A stretch of 64,000 nt of DNA from Aphelidium insulamus (GCA_036784855.1 JAZDSV010000014.1:268942-332941); one strand, 5' to 3'. Shown: positions 1-12,265, numbered from the stretch's first letter. Numbers and translations: made by a program. Notes: a model not told the origin generated them from the sequence alone.

Positions 1-2012
1 ATCAGACCCACCAATAACAATATGCACATCGCGGTGCGAGTCACCCGAAAAGTAGTCTACCAAAGGACGGGCCACGCGGCCGGAACCCAGCAGCAAAATT
101 GTCTTTTTCCTGAGAGTCGAGATTTCGCCTCCTCCAGTAGCAGCGGAAGCACTAACTAGTTTTCTCAGATGCGCATGAGCTTTTACCAATGATCCGTCAC
201 GGGCAATTGTTGCACGTTCGAGCACCGGTTCAGACTTTCCGCGAATCTGATAATAATCAACTATTTGTTCATAATACGAGTTCACCTACCAGATTACTGA
301 TTAAAGGAAATAATGCCTTGCTAAAATGATTCGAAGATTCTTCGGCTAGTTCGGCAGGCAAATTGTCCACCGTCATCATCAGTATTTTACCGGCTGGATT
401 CTTTCTGTACCACAGTGAGTTGCCATAAGCAAGGTTTACTGTCATACGATGTAACGGGCAATTCCAAACCAGTCGATGGATCCAAGAGAAAGAAGGGCTC
501 ATCGATGGTGCTGGCGCGTGATACAAATTCCAGCGATCCCTGCAATTACATAAGTCGACTGAAATATTTACTGCACTTGCGGCATACATTAATGTCACAA
601 GATATGTCGGATATGGCCAGCAAGCGCAATCGCCGCGATGCCGACAACTCCTTCAAGTGACGCTGCAAAACTAGTCGTGGATACTTTTCCTCCCAATATA
701 TGCCGTTGACGAGTACAGATGTATACGGAAGGATCTGCACGAACCGTAAGAATTGTACAGCCAGATTACACGCACGCACCGATTCATGAAAGACGGATTT
801 GAACTTGGCAAGGCCATGCTTCAAATATGATTGCTCATCGAATGCAGCTGAAGCGTCCAACGGCTTGACATAATCGCGAGAATTTACAACGGTGGCATAC
901 ACCTTTCCCGCATCGTAATCTGTAGCGAGTTACAGATAGATTCGCAATCAAGACGACTTACTGGTCATCAGTTTGCCAACATCTGCGGGCTTGACAAACT
1001 CGTGAGGGAGTTCTTTAAGCATTTCTTGCGCACCCTGATTGCCATAGTATCAGCGCCACGGAGGTGGCGAAACAACATGTGTACACACCCGCGAAACATT
1101 TCCGTCGCCAGTAAAAGTAAACACCAGCGGCCCAAAGGATTGCGGTAATTTAACGCTGGATATAACTTTTCCCGCGTGGCTGATGGCCCGCTTTGCATCC
1201 TCAATGGACCTATAATTGAACGCGCGGGCAATGTTCTGCGCACATTAATGTTTGAATGAGTAGGTCAGCATAGGCATACGAGAAACGGTGTGCTGTATCC
1301 CAGGCCGAGCAAATGCAAACCCAGTCCATGCAGCGAGTTTATCATCCCTGACCGTCAGTCTGCTAGCTTAAAATGTGCTACCCTACCGGCATATCCAGCA
1401 TGCTTGCCAAACAGTACGAGTCGCCTCCCTTGGGCAGCATCAGTCATCAGTTCGTAGTCCATCAAATGTATATTCTGCACACGACTATTGAACTGCCGCA
1501 CACACAAAAGCACCAAAGCACCAGTGGAACGATACCTTCCGCAGAATATCGCGCAACATTGGCATATTGTGCAGCTGTCCTTTGTGTGTGTGCGAGAAAA
1601 ACATGTAGGATTTGCTGCGTAGGAGCTGCGCTGTCGGGACCTCTTTCACTCCCAGTATCACGTCGGCCCCGCACAGATCTTCTGACAGCACGGCTCCTGC
1701 CTGCAGCCATATAGTGTTAGCACAACATTACAGACATGATATAGCACATACAGCTGCATATTCAGCATCGTTGAACACGCGGCGCGTAGATGGCTGCACC
1801 AGGACGCGGGTGTCACGGGCCAGCTGTTGGACGTGCTGCGGCACCAGCGGCACCCGACGCTCCCAGCGACCCTTGTCCTCGCGGCGTATCCCGATCACCG
1901 GGCGCCCAGATCCAGATGTAGATGCCACGTGGCGATAACTGGGTCTCGCCGACAACATGGAGGTGTTACGGAGAGGACGCGCGTGGACGCGGTGCCCGCG
2001 AAGAGCAATCAT
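1..2012 (-). CDS. AASS: alpha-aminoadipic semialdehyde synthase (LKR/SDH), 3' part outside window
   Basis: Bifunctional mitochondrial enzyme of the saccharopine pathway: lysine plus 2-oxoglutarate to saccharopine, then to aminoadipate semialdehyde and glutamate. Exon 1 reads GIRREDKGRWERRVPLVPQH and ends at a GTATGT donor after DAEYAA. Later exons give DVILGVKEVPTAQLL, FFSHTHKGQ, FGKHAGYA and SLHGLGLHLLGLGYSTPF, all hallmarks of the lysine-ketoglutarate reductase half. Close to the left edge the frame reads KKTILLLGSGRVARPLVDYF, the start of the Rossmann fold of the saccharopine dehydrogenase half, so the fused architecture is visible although most of that half is missing. The ATG at 2012 gives an Arg-rich N-terminus that fits mitochondrial import. 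Several short introns. The gene is head to head with the NALF-like gene, 383 bp away. Confidence 0.93.
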
Positions 2013-2395
2013 GGCAGCCTGTCTTAAGGCCCGCTGTTTGTCACTGTGGGAATCTTTCGCTGGTATTTAAGAAGAAATACTTGTATTCGTGATATTTACT
2101 TGATACACGTAAAAGTTAATATACTTTACATATATTAATATACTTGAATATATTGCAGTGTTTAGTTTTAGTTAGCAGTAACTGTGTGGCATGGTATGGG
2201 TGTATGCATGTATATATTTTTATGTACGTGTACTGCTGTTTCAACTTCAATGCCATATCACCGGCGCTGGTGTCCTGTTTCAAGCTTCAACTAAATATAG
2301 GTTGCACATGATTAAATATACACGTGAAGGTATTATATTTAACTACATATCATTGTTGCGTGTGTTTCAGCTGCCGTTGTGAATAGCCCTCGAGT
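2013..2395. promoter_or_regulatory. AT-rich divergent intergenic region
   Basis: A 383-bp spacer between two divergently transcribed genes. It is much richer in A/T than the flanking exons, with runs such as TATATTAATATACTTG near 2130-2150. It presumably holds both promoters. I see no defined motif and no further coding potential. Confidence 0.4.
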
Positions 2396-3227
2396 ATGGT
2401 GGCGCTGATAGGAACACGCATTATGTTGCGTAGAATAGCGCTACTTGTGCTCTGGTGCAGCGTAACAGTATCATCTAGTAGCGGTGTGTGTGTGTGCGTG
2501 CTGCATACGTGGATCTACGTCGACAATAACCGTAGAGTTGGCAGTGTCTCCACAGTGCCAGGATGGTGCGGCGGCCGCATTCTGCCACGACCTTGCCCAG
2601 TACCAGGTGGACATTGTGAGCGGCAGTGCGGGAATCAATGCCAATGGCAGCAGTGAAGTGGCGGCACTGGACGCACAGGCCAGCGCCTTCTACGATCAGA
2701 TGAAGTTTCGACTGTACCAATACAAGTGTGCCGACGCGGGCACCGCCTACTTTTACTCACCCCTCGCCAACTGCGAGGACTGCATGGCGGCCTACAAGAA
2801 TTGGCTTTGCGGTATGTCAACTTATATATGTTATCCAAATTATGTATATATATATATATATATATATAGATATATTAGTGTGTCTGTATGTTTGCGTGTG
2901 CAGCAAGTTCTACCAATAGTGTCTGTAGAATATAGAGTCTCATATGTGTAGCCGCTGTATTCACGTGCATATTAGTAAGTAGCACACTACGTACATATAT
3001 ATATATATATATATATTAAGAATAACTTAATACATGTACTTGAAGCAATTGTACTGCCGCGGTGCACGGACGACGGTACCGATACGATCAAGCCCTGCCT
3101 GTCACTGTGCCAGCAGGTGGTGATAAAGTGTCCCGCATTTCTCGAGTTCCAATGTCCCGCCGAGGACGACTCTCTGATGCCCGTCACGTACAGCATGGCG
3201 CCTGGTTGCAATTCCGGCCCGTCGTGA
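2396..3227 (+). CDS. NALF/FAM155/Mid1-like secreted cysteine-rich protein
   Basis: A small protein with a hydrophobic start (MLRRIALLVLWCSVTV) that looks like a signal peptide, then a cysteine-rich domain. Spliced exons read ASAFYDQMKFRLYQYKC, ANCEDCMAAYKNWLCG and, after an AT-rich intron (about 2812-3048), VLPRCTDDGTDTIKPCLSLC, QQVVIKCPAFLEFQCP and a last Cys near the end. The order 'C..C..AYK.WLC ... PC...C......CP' matches what I recall of the FAM155/NALF family and yeast Mid1, ancillary subunits of NALCN/Cch1-type cation channels. Stop at 3225-3227. The first intron starts in a GTGTGTGTG tract after SSSSG. Role at the surface as a channel partner is inferred from the family only. No channel gene lies in the window. 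An unrelated cysteine-rich secreted protein remains possible. Confidence 0.55.
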
Positions 3228-3307
3228 CGCGCTTAAAATAGACGCTTGACACATACATACACACAAGCACACCCCCTAGACAACCACCACCACGGCGCAG
3301 TGCAAAA

Positions 3308-5961
3308 ATGTCCAGCGGCCTGTACCCGAGCATCAAGGATGACAATGACAGCGTGGCCAAAACTGCGCCGACAGTGACGGCGCCATCTCCGACGAGCAAC
3401 GCGCCCGCCTATTCCTCGGACCCACCGGGACCCGAACAGCGGCCCGGTCACCGCAAGTGCCAGGACGTGCTATTCCTGATCATATTCGCGCTGTACTGGG
3501 TGGGCATGGCCGTTATTGGCGGCGTGGCCATCAAACAGGGCAACTTGCAGCGGTAAGTCCCTGACGACACGTAAGTCATGGCTGCTGACAGTGCACGCGT
3601 GGCACAGGCTAAAGTACGGCAATGACACGGACGGCAATCTGTGCGGCACGTCCAACAGCGGCGGCGGCGTCGACATGACACTGATGCCGTATCAGTACGT
3701 GTTCACGCCGTGGCGCTCCGACAGTTATCGGCGCTGCGTGTCGGTGTGTCCCAACGCCACCCTGCAGTACATTTGCACGTACGACACGGCCACGCCGCAG
3801 TCTGCCGTGGAGTTTGCCGCTGCCTTCAAGACTGGTGACTGTACCTACACCTACCAGACTAAAGAAGGTTCGGTCTGTGTGTATCTGCGCGTCTACTACA
3901 CATAGCCACCCTTACCGCCAGTGATGAACCGTTGTTTGCCGGATGCCGAGGCGCTGTTGGCTTACGTGGACGCGTACAACAACCAGACTGGCGGTACTAG
4001 CGGTTCGGACACCGCGTCCAGCTCCGTGGACTCTTCGACATTCGACACTAGTGACATTGCCGTGCAAGTCTTTCAAGATTTGTACTCGTCGTGGCGCATC
4101 ATTCTCATGCAAGTGGAGTGAAGTGGTTGTATTAGCTAACAGTCGCGCCTGCCCGTAGTTGTGCCTTCATTGCACTGGCACTGTCGTTCGGGTGGCTCTA
4201 CTTGGTGCAGTGGCTGGCAGGCGCCGTGGTGTGGTTCACCATCATTGCGGTGAATGTGGTGTCGATCGCGTTCGCCGCCTTTATCTGGTCCAACTACTGG
4301 GCCGTGCACCAGGGCAATGCCGAAAATTCCGCCCTGGCCAAGTATGTCAGCACCGGCACAAAGAACGAGACTGTCTTGTTGGCCATTGGTACCGTCTGCT
4401 TATGTCGTACATACTTGCTGAGCTCCACTGCTGATACATCTATCCATCGTGGCAGCTATTATCGCCACGATTTTTGCCGCCACACTGGCACTTGTCATAC
4501 TGGCGCTGCGAACCCGCATCCGCCTAGCTGTCGGTCTAATCGAGGAGACAAGCAAGCACGTGTGATACTGTTTCCATTTAAATGGCATCTAACTCCACGC
4601 TGTGCAGAGCAGTGCGCGCCGTGCCAATGATTATATTCTTTCCCATCGTCAAGTACTTGTTGCTGGCCTGCCTGATTGCCTGGACGCTCTATATCTACGC
4701 GCAAGTCCATGCATATTACAAAATTTCTGTGCGTACAGTGACTAACAAAAGTAGACTGCTGGCCACTTCTGGCTCGACAGTCACTTCGGCCATCAACCAA
4801 GCAGCCGCGCAGAAGGGACGCCACTTTGAGTCGAACCGTCTCCTGCAGGGATTAACACTGTACTACACGCTCGGATTCTTCTGGACATACAACTGGATAA
4901 TTGCAATCGCGCAATGCACAATCGCCGGTGCCATCGCATCGTGGTACTGGGCTCGCGACAAGAAGGTGACTCTACTATCAAGTTCAGGTTTAATTGAGTT
5001 CGTTGCTTACACTCCAGGCACTGCCCGCAATGCCAGTCTGGAGCGCCCTGAAACGCACCCTGATCTACCACTTGGGCTCACTGGCATTCGGCGCCTTGAT
5101 AATCGCCATTATTCAGACAATCCGCGCGGTGTTGACCTACATTCAGCAGTACTGTAAGAAGAACAACACTTCAAAGGTCGTGAAAATGGTACTGGCTTGT
5201 TTGCAGTGCTGTTTTGCCTGCTTGGAGGGCATGGTCAAGTTTTTGAACAAGAATGCCTACATTGAGGCAAGTACAATTTCTGTCTGTGTATGCACACAAA
5301 CTCACACACACACTAACACACACTAACTACAACTAACTATAGACTAACTACCATACACTAACTACTATAAACTAACTATAAACTACTGTGTGTGTCTGTG
5401 TATGCACATACACACATACACACACACACTAACTAACTAACTAACTACCCCAATGACAGATTGCAATCTATGGGTACTCGTTCTGCGAAGCGTCCCGTAT
5501 GGCATTTGAACTGTTGCTGCGTAATGCACTGCGCCTCATCGTGGTGGACAAAGTGGGCGACTTCCTCTTCTTCCTCGGCAAGGTGTTCATCACGCTGTTG
5601 ACGGCGCTGATCGGCGCGGCAATGCTAAAGAATCCGCAGTACGCGCCCGGCCCAGACAATGTGGACGTGGGCCGGTTCTGGGCCATTCCACTGCTGCTGA
5701 TTGTCATCTGCTCCTACACCATCGCCTCGTGCTTCATGGCCGTTTTTGACATGGCCATCAACACGATTTTCCTGTGTTTTTGTACGTGCTACTGGTGGTG
5801 GTGGTGATGATAACTGTTACTGTATGCACAACGTTGACACTCTGTGTGCAGGTGAGGACTGTGAACGCAACGATGGCTCCGCGGCCAAACCATATTTCAT
5901 GTCGGCCACGCTGAAAGAGTTTATCGACAAGTCGCACAAGGCGGCACCGAAACTGCAGTGA
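3308..5961 (+). CDS. choline transporter-like protein (SLC44 family)
   Basis: Plasma or organelle membrane transporter for choline/ethanolamine. The cytosolic N-terminus is rich in Pro/Ser/Thr and is followed by RKCQDVLFLIIFALYWVGM, the first membrane segment typical of SLC44. A large loop contains paired cysteines and N-glycosylation-like sites. Many hydrophobic exons follow, including LAGAVVWFTIIAVNVVSIAF and ACLIAWTLYIYAQVH. The C-terminus reads GEDCERNDGSAAKPYFMS, the conserved SLC44 tail, with stop at 5959-5961. At least seven introns; one (about 5272-5458) is packed with CA and CTAA repeats. It starts only 80 bp after the NALF-like stop in the same direction. It could feed the CDP-alcohol phosphotransferase encoded at 14322-16099. 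Confidence 0.92.
5281..5450. repeat. CA/CTAA microsatellite in an SLC44 intron
   Basis: Low-complexity tract inside an intron, made of CA dinucleotide runs alternating with ACTAACTA units. CTAAC resembles a branch-point core, so the tract offers many candidate branch points, but no effect on splicing can be shown. Confidence 0.8.
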
Positions 5962-6127
5962 TGAATAGCGCTGGCCCGGGAAGCAATTGCCACCACCTTT
6001 AATATATACACACACATATATTTATGCATGCACACTAGTTAAATACTTACAAGCCTGCATGGCATGTACTTATACATAATATATAAGAATAGAGTTGCAG
6101 AGTCTTGAGACAAAATCTATGAATGTG

Positions 6128-6781
6128 TCAGGCAGTCAGGGTGCCAAAGAGAGCCCGAGTGTACACCGTGGCCACCTGCTCGGCGGTCCCCATGCCGGCT
6201 TCCAGCGCCGCCAGTTCATCTGCACGCCGCCCCAGATACTGCACAGTGTTGTGCAGGTCCACACTGGTGTCCAGCGTGGCGTACAGTTCTGCGGAGGCAT
6301 AGGCAGCGGCAATGGCGGCTCGGCGCGCGTACCACCGCATATCCGAGGACGAGTCGCTGCACGCACGCGCCATCACATCTGCCATATTGGCCAACATGAC
6401 GGCGCTCCGTTGTGCATTGTCGGCGCTGGCCGACATCACCGACACTGCTTCGTGCCACTTGGCTGCATACGGGGCGTGCAGTCGTAGCCGCTGAGAGGCC
6501 AGCGCTTTGAATTCAGTGTAGAATGCACCGCTGCCAGCGGAACCCTCACAACGTCCACCATGACCACCAGGAGTACCATCATCTGTACCAGCACGCCACT
6601 GAGCCAGCGCCTGGGCGGTCAGATCAGTGTGCAGCAGCTCCACGCTGTCCATCAGGGCGGCCGGGTGGTATCGGTGATGGATGGAGGGCAGGTTGAGACG
6701 GCGCGCGGCCTCTGCCACCGTGTGCACGCCCCAGCCGAGGGCGGGCGCCAGCGCAATGGTTTCGCGTAGAAGGCGCGTCAT
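6128..6781 (-). CDS. COQ9: ubiquinone biosynthesis protein COQ9
   Basis: Lipid-binding accessory protein of the mitochondrial coenzyme Q complex, which presents substrate to the hydroxylase COQ7. One exon. The N-terminus has the TetR-like start of COQ9, RLLRETIALAPALGWGVHTV followed by AEAARRLNLPSIHHRYHP, then a helical domain ending in DELAALEAGMGTAEQVA. The first in-frame ATG is at 6781. The codons upstream run into a possible acceptor (ATAATCAG), so a targeting exon could lie further 5', but that would overlap the divergent TPS gene. No clear mitochondrial presequence is visible from the 6781 start. The start lies only 49 bp from the TPS start. Confidence 0.82.
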   Translation of the reverse strand: MTRLLRETIALAPALGWGVHTVAEAARRLNLPSIHHRYHPAALMDSVELLHTDLTAQALAQWRAGTDDGTPGGHGGRCEGSAGSGAFYTEFKALASQRLRLHAPYAAKWHEAVSVMSASADNAQRSAVMLANMADVMARACSDSSSDMRWYARRAAIAAAYASAELYATLDTSVDLHNTVQYLGRRADELAALEAGMGTAEQVATVYTRALFGTLTA

Positions 6782-6830
6782 GGACTGATTATATATATTA
6801 CTCACACTTGCTTACTTATTGCAGCCACTT
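6782..6830. promoter_or_regulatory. 49-bp divergent COQ9/TPS spacer
   Basis: The whole gap between two start codons on opposite strands. It holds an AT run (ATATATATTA) and, on the plus strand, a pyrimidine-rich stretch ending in TTGCAG that could be a splice acceptor for an upstream non-coding TPS exon. On the minus strand GTGAGT and ATAATCAG also look splice-like. The promoters must overlap the partner gene or an unseen 5' exon. Confidence 0.4.
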
Positions 6831-8851
6831 ATGGAGCGCCTTATCGTCATCTCGAACCGCTTGCCGGTGTCCATGTCGCGCGACGATGATGGTCAGTGGA
6901 CGTTCCGCATGTCCTCTGGTGGCCTGGTGTCGGCCCTGTCTGGCCTGAAGAAGATGATGCAGTTTACGTGGATCGGTGCGTGCATCTGCATCTGCATTTG
7001 TGTGTGTGGCTCTACGTGTGCTGCGCCATGCCGATTCTCATATTATGCACAGGCTGGCCGGGTATGGAGGTGCCGGTGGAGGAGCAGGAGGGTGTCCGCC
7101 AGCAGTTGATGGAGCAGTTTTCGTGTCTGCCAGTCTTTCTCGCGGATGACGTGGCCGAACTCTACTACAATGGCTTCTCCAACAGGTGGGCTTACTAATT
7201 ATGCTGTGTATGTATCACATATGCTTACTACTTGTGCGTCATTATTTATCCTTCTATGTAGTACGTCGTCGTTTATGTCTGCACTATGTACTACTATAGC
7301 GCCTACGTGCTACCCAGAGAGTACAATGATGGCTCCTTTATGCGATGATGCTACTCTGTTTATACTGCGTTGTTTTCGGCATTTACATCTGCCGCTTCTT
7401 CTTCTACTGATACATTAACTATCATAGCATTTTGTGGCCGCTCTTTCATTACGTGCCCGGAGAGATCAATTTTGATGATGCTTGCTGGGAAGCGTATCAG
7501 TCGGCCAATTTGTGCTTTGCGCAGGCAGTGGCTGCAATCGCCAAGAAGGGCGACTTGATCTGGGTCCAGGACTACCATCTGATGCTGCTGCCCTCGTTGG
7601 TACGCGAGCGCATCCCCTCCGAGATGGGGGTCAAGATTGGATTCTTTCTGCACACCCCGTTCCCGTCGTCCGAGATTTACCGGTGTGTACATATTGACGA
7701 AGTTGTGGGTGGTCATATGCATACTCTTATTAAATACGCTTTAGGATTCTCCCGGTGCGACATCAGGTGCTGCTGGGCGTGCTGCAGAGCGACTTGATCG
7801 GCTTTCATACCTATGATTATGCGCGTCACTTTCTCAGCTCCTGCAACAGCATTCTCAACCTGTCCACCATGCCCAACGGTGTTGTATTTCAACAGCGCAT
7901 GGTTCATGTCGGAACCTTTCCCATCGGCATCGACCCTGAAAAGTTTAGTCAGGTACATAGCATTCACTTTTAACGGCTCTCGTATTGTGAACTCACGCAC
8001 GGTCAGGGATTGGCGGAGCCGAAGATCCAAGATCGAATTGCGCACCTGCAGGAAAAGTTTAAGGGAACCAAAGTGCTTGTGGGCGTGGATCGTATGGACT
8101 ATATCAAAGGCGTGCCGCAAAAGTTGCACGCCTTTGAGGTCTTTATGGAACGGCATCGCGAGTTCCACGGCAAAGTCGTGTTGGTTCAAGTTGCTGTGCC
8201 GTCACGCACGGACGTTGAAGAGTACCAAAACTTGCGGTCCAGTGTGAATGAGTTGGTGGGCCAAATAAATGGCAAATACGGCACCGTGGATTATACACCC
8301 ATCCACTTCATGAACAAGTCGGTCAACTTTGAAGAGCTGGTTGCGCTCTATCGTATGGCGGATGCCTGTGTCGTCTCATCGACTCGTGACGGCATGAACT
8401 TGGTGTCGTACGAGTACATTGCGTGTCAGCAGAACAAGCATGGCGTTCTTGTGCTGAGCGAATTTGCCGGTGCCGCCCAGTCCTTGAATGGTTGGTGCTG
8501 GTCAATACTGATCTATATACTGGCTGTTTACATTACACTATGCAGGTTCCATCATTGTCAACCCGTGGAATACAGAAGAGCTGGCGCAAGGAATGTGCGA
8601 TGCACTTACGCTGCCCGAAGAGCAGAAACGGGTCAATCATCAGAAACTGTATCGCTATGTGACAAAGTACACTGCGGCGTATTGGGGACTAAACTTTGTC
8701 AACGAACTGCGGGTAATGAATGGGCAGTGCTTGCTTTAATTGCTGTCAATCTAATTTCTCGCAGCGTGTATCCTTGTCGGATGCCGAAGGCAAACAGATG
8801 CCCAGCCAATTTCCTCTCGCGGCAATCATGCCCATTGCACCTCCATGCTAG
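6831..8851 (+). CDS. TPS1: trehalose-6-phosphate synthase (GT20)
   Basis: Cytosolic glycosyltransferase: UDP-glucose plus glucose-6-phosphate to trehalose-6-phosphate. The start MERLIVISNRLPVSM carries the N-terminal sugar-phosphate loop. Further exons give WPLFHYVPGEINF, VWVQDYHLMLLPSL-like text (IWVQDYHLMLLPSLVRE), KIGFFLHTPFPSSEIYR, VGVDRMDYIKGVPQKLHAF and STRDGMNLVSYEYIACQ, the donor and acceptor sites of GT20. The product ends soon after the glycosyltransferase fold (stop 8849-8851), so there is no fused phosphatase domain and trehalose production would need a separate phosphatase. At least six short introns. Convergent with glutathione synthetase, with 70 bp between the stop codons. Confidence 0.95.
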
Positions 8852-8921
8852 CGGCGCATCATTCATTTAGTCACAAAATAAACACATCCTTCAATATTAA
8901 TACGGTTTTATGGCAGCCTGC

Positions 8922-10872
8922 TCAGATCAAAAGTGGGCTGTCAATGACAGAAAACCCGGTGGCGACACCACCTTCATCCGTGGATGATGTCTTCGTGCGC
9001 AGCAAATGTCCGCATGTGTCGTTGCGCAACACCTGGCCCTGCGCAGACCTTTGGATATTTAGACTCGACGTAAGCATGCGCCACACGAAGCATGTCACTT
9101 ACGCAAGGAAAAATCCATAGATGCCCAACTCGGAGACCACCTGGGCCTCTAAAATTTCACCTTGTTTAATTAACATGTTTGTGGACGGCGGCGGTCGAAT
9201 GCGTTCCATGAGTATGTAGGCCTGCCGCTCATCTACAGTCATTTGGTTCAACTTTGTCGCAACTTCTTGGCCGTAAAAGTTGTTGCCTGGACAGACACAT
9301 TTACGTGTAAATATGCACACTTGCGTACAGCACTCTTTGCGCACCTCCACCTTCGCGCTGCGGTTTAAGCACATAGTTCTCGGGCGTTTTCAGAGCCTTG
9401 GCACAAGACTCGTCGTCGAGCGCATATATACCTGTGAATGTCGCACGTATGGCACTTGCATCGATGCCACAAGCAGTGTATCTACCCGGAGAGATCAATT
9501 ATTGTGAGGTTTTCGAGTAGCGTACCGCTCCAGTACTCCGGGCCCGGCCAGGACTTGTTGCACCTTCTTTGCACCAACAAGTTGGTATTCAATGTTGGGA
9601 CACTTTATAGCCAGCGATTTCTCCACCAACAGCCTCGCGGACCATTCCTACATCATTGGTTTTCAATCATCCATTCCAACTACATCACGCACCGCCTCTG
9701 ATTGATAATCATCTGGACCGTAGCCAGCACGGTAGTACACTACGGCCACCTGCTGGCCATCGACGCTGCCCCATTAGCATTAGGAAATGTGAGCAGCACA
9801 ATAAAAGCGATACATGAGACGAGAATCGGTATCCAATTGGGCGTGCTGGTGCAGCTGTGCCAATGTCTGGCGCGCAAGCTTGATTCTATATCTGCACCGT
9901 ACAATCACTATCCGCTTACCACATAGCCAACAACTTACTTGTCCCACAGCGTGTACTCTATCCACCGCTGGTCGGAGATATTGCGCTCTGAGGGCTGCAC
10001 CACCATCACCACGATGGCGCTATTAATTAAAATCATAATGCAACTACTCTTATACATGTTGTCACCTTTCACAGCCGTAGAGCTTCCAGCCAGATGCCAG
10101 CGCCTCTGACAAACCTTCCAGGGCGCTGTTTGACGGGAGTGCCTCGACTGAGGCGTTGCCGTGTGCCGCCGAATACTGGCAACATTCAGCCAGGTGTCTA
10201 CGCGCTGATTAATCAGTGGCACAAGACATCGAGACGTGGCACACCGATGCATCCTGGACACCATGGTGGAGAGACTGGCAAAGGAGGCAGCAATGGTGTT
10301 GAACTCGACCTGTTGCAGTTGTAGCGGCCATGCTCGCGTCGGCAACGATCCATCGTGCAGCATGTAATCAGAGCGCAGAATACTCAGCGTTGCCTAGTGT
10401 CCGCTGCGTGTGAGATGGCGGCCACAGCGCGACGTGCACAGATGCGTGTATTCACCGTGGGCGGCACGTCACGAGTGGCCAGGTAAATGCCGTACAGCCT
10501 GGCGGAAAAGTCGTCGACGGCGCTCAGGCTGCCATGACGGCGTGTCAGGAGATGAGCAACTAGGTAGTAGCACGGTGGACTGCACGCGACGTACGGCTTG
10601 AATATGGCGTGCAGGAGCGTAGAGTCCTGGCTGACTGCGTGCAAGACACTCTGCAGTAGCGGCTGCACGTCCAACGCTTGCTGAAACGCCTGCCGTGGCA
10701 CGGGCGAGGGGAATAGCGTGAATGGCGCGTGGATGGCTGCACCCTGTGGCACAGAGGCGCCCTTGGCAGGACGCAGTATGAGACCATGTGTCAGCGCCCA
10801 GTCCACGGCCTCCACACAGAGGCGCTCCATTTGTTGGCGCGGCATTGACGGCGGCCACGGCGATGCGTCCAT
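8922..10872 (-). CDS. GSS: glutathione synthetase (eukaryotic type)
   Basis: ATP-grasp enzyme joining gamma-glutamylcysteine and glycine. N-terminal exon: [19 protein letters not shown] and [19 protein letters not shown]. Middle: [16 protein letters not shown], the substrate-binding strand, then INQRVD and [19 protein letters not shown]-terminal half: [13 protein letters not shown] next to NNFYGQEV (ATP and glycine binding), then [26 protein letters not shown], and a last exon with [20 protein letters not shown]. All these match the animal/fungal/plant GSS family. The ATG at 10872 is the first clean start; an acceptor-like CCCCGCAG just upstream leaves room for another exon. About eight short introns. 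Confidence 0.92.
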
Positions 10873-11028
10873 CTCTGACTGCGGGGTGAGTGCGTGTACA
10901 CTGTCCGGAAGACAATGCGCCACTGCCACTGCCACTACCACACGCTGGCACGGAGAGGTTTATTAATGGTTCTGTGGCTTGCTACTGTCGACGCCGCTTT
11001 CTGGGCGCCTTTGCATCACTGGCTTCCT

Positions 11029-12121
11029 CTAATGTTCTTCTTCTCCATCTTCTCCATCTTCTCCATCATCTTCTTTTTCTTCTTCTTCTTCTTCTTCTTC
11101 TTCCAGCTCGTCCATGGCGTCTCCGTCTCGTCCGTCCACTTCAGGCTGTTCTTCACCATTGCGCCGAACCGCCGCTTCCATTTCGCGGAACTTGGCCAGT
11201 TGCGAGGAGACTACCGGCTTTCTGTGCAACATAAATGCCTCGGCATCCTGTCTGACAAGTTCGCGGGCAATTTCCTCGGCGCTCAGGGCACTGGCACTGG
11301 CACCATGGAACTGTTCCTCATATTTGGCGCGAGCGCTATCCGTGAATTCGGGCACATAGCGGTGATTATGATTCTTCCTCTCGTGTTCCACGTTCATATC
11401 GTCCACGTGGCGCTTGGCGTAGTGTCCGAGCACGGCGCTCGCTACCGGGTCCAGTAGTGCCACTTTAGGATCGGTGAGTAATGCCGCTTCCATTGCCGGA
11501 TACAAGGAGACTTTCTTCTTGTAGAGCTGTGTTACGGTTATTATCAATATACGCCCATAAACAATTGCTATTTAAATATAATAGTGCACATACGCGTGCG
11601 CGTCGCGTAACTTTGCGCTTTCGCGGAACTGTCTTGCGCTTTGCCTTGCGGCCAACTTTGAGCTTTGATTCTTTACAGACCGTCTGTGTGTCATTCCAGA
11701 TAGCTTCTGCTAGCTTAGTCATCACGGTGGGTTCGACGCCGTGCAACTTGATCCTGGCCAGTATGGACATCGCCTCGTAGTCGGGAAACTTGAAATCTGA
11801 CCCGAATACACTTTTCCACTGGGCTCGGCGGCGTGCCAATGACAGACGCCTTCGGTCCGCCAGTTCCAGCACGGCCGATATGAGTGGTCGGTCCCGCGCA
11901 CTGCTTTGTCCGCTCAAGCCATCTCGGATGAGCGCCACGGTATCGCCTATTGGGATATTACCGAAATGAGCTGATACCTTGGCACACTGCGCGCGTATCG
12001 ATGGGAGAGTAGTCGCGTCCTTGGATCCTCTGGTGCTTGGCATATATTTGCCAGGCACTGCCACTGCCGACGCGTACAGGATGAGAACTGCCCACGCGAT
12101 CACCGAGTTAATTTTGCGCAT
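11029..12121 (-). CDS. orphan protein with signal-like N-terminus, basic centre and acidic tail
   Basis: I do not recognise a family. Two exons: the first ends KRKVTRRAR at a GTATGTGC donor and the second starts LYKKKVSLYPAMEAALL in the same phase. The N-terminus (MRKINSVIAWAVLILYASAV) looks like a signal peptide or anchor. The middle is helical (DYEAMSILARIKLHG). A basic cluster follows (KVGRKAKRKTVPRKRK), and the C-terminus is a run of Glu/Asp encoded by a CTT microsatellite at about 11040-11106. The basic stretch resembles a nuclear signal, which fits badly with a secretory start, so either the first methionine is wrong or the protein is secreted and binds polyanions. Codon use and GC content match its neighbours. 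Confidence 0.6.
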
Positions 12122-12265
12122 TTTTTAACAGACAACCTACCGCTATGGTTGATCGAACTCGTTCTGGACTGTCAATTTAATTGTAAATAAAGAACCTTTG
12201 TCAACTTAAAAAAAAACCTACAGATGTACAACTTATAGGCATTATGTATGACTCTGTTAATAATA

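Noticed and set aside
6137-6494. Several plus-strand and other-frame open frames over COQ9
   Set aside because: Shadow frames of a GC-rich single-exon gene.
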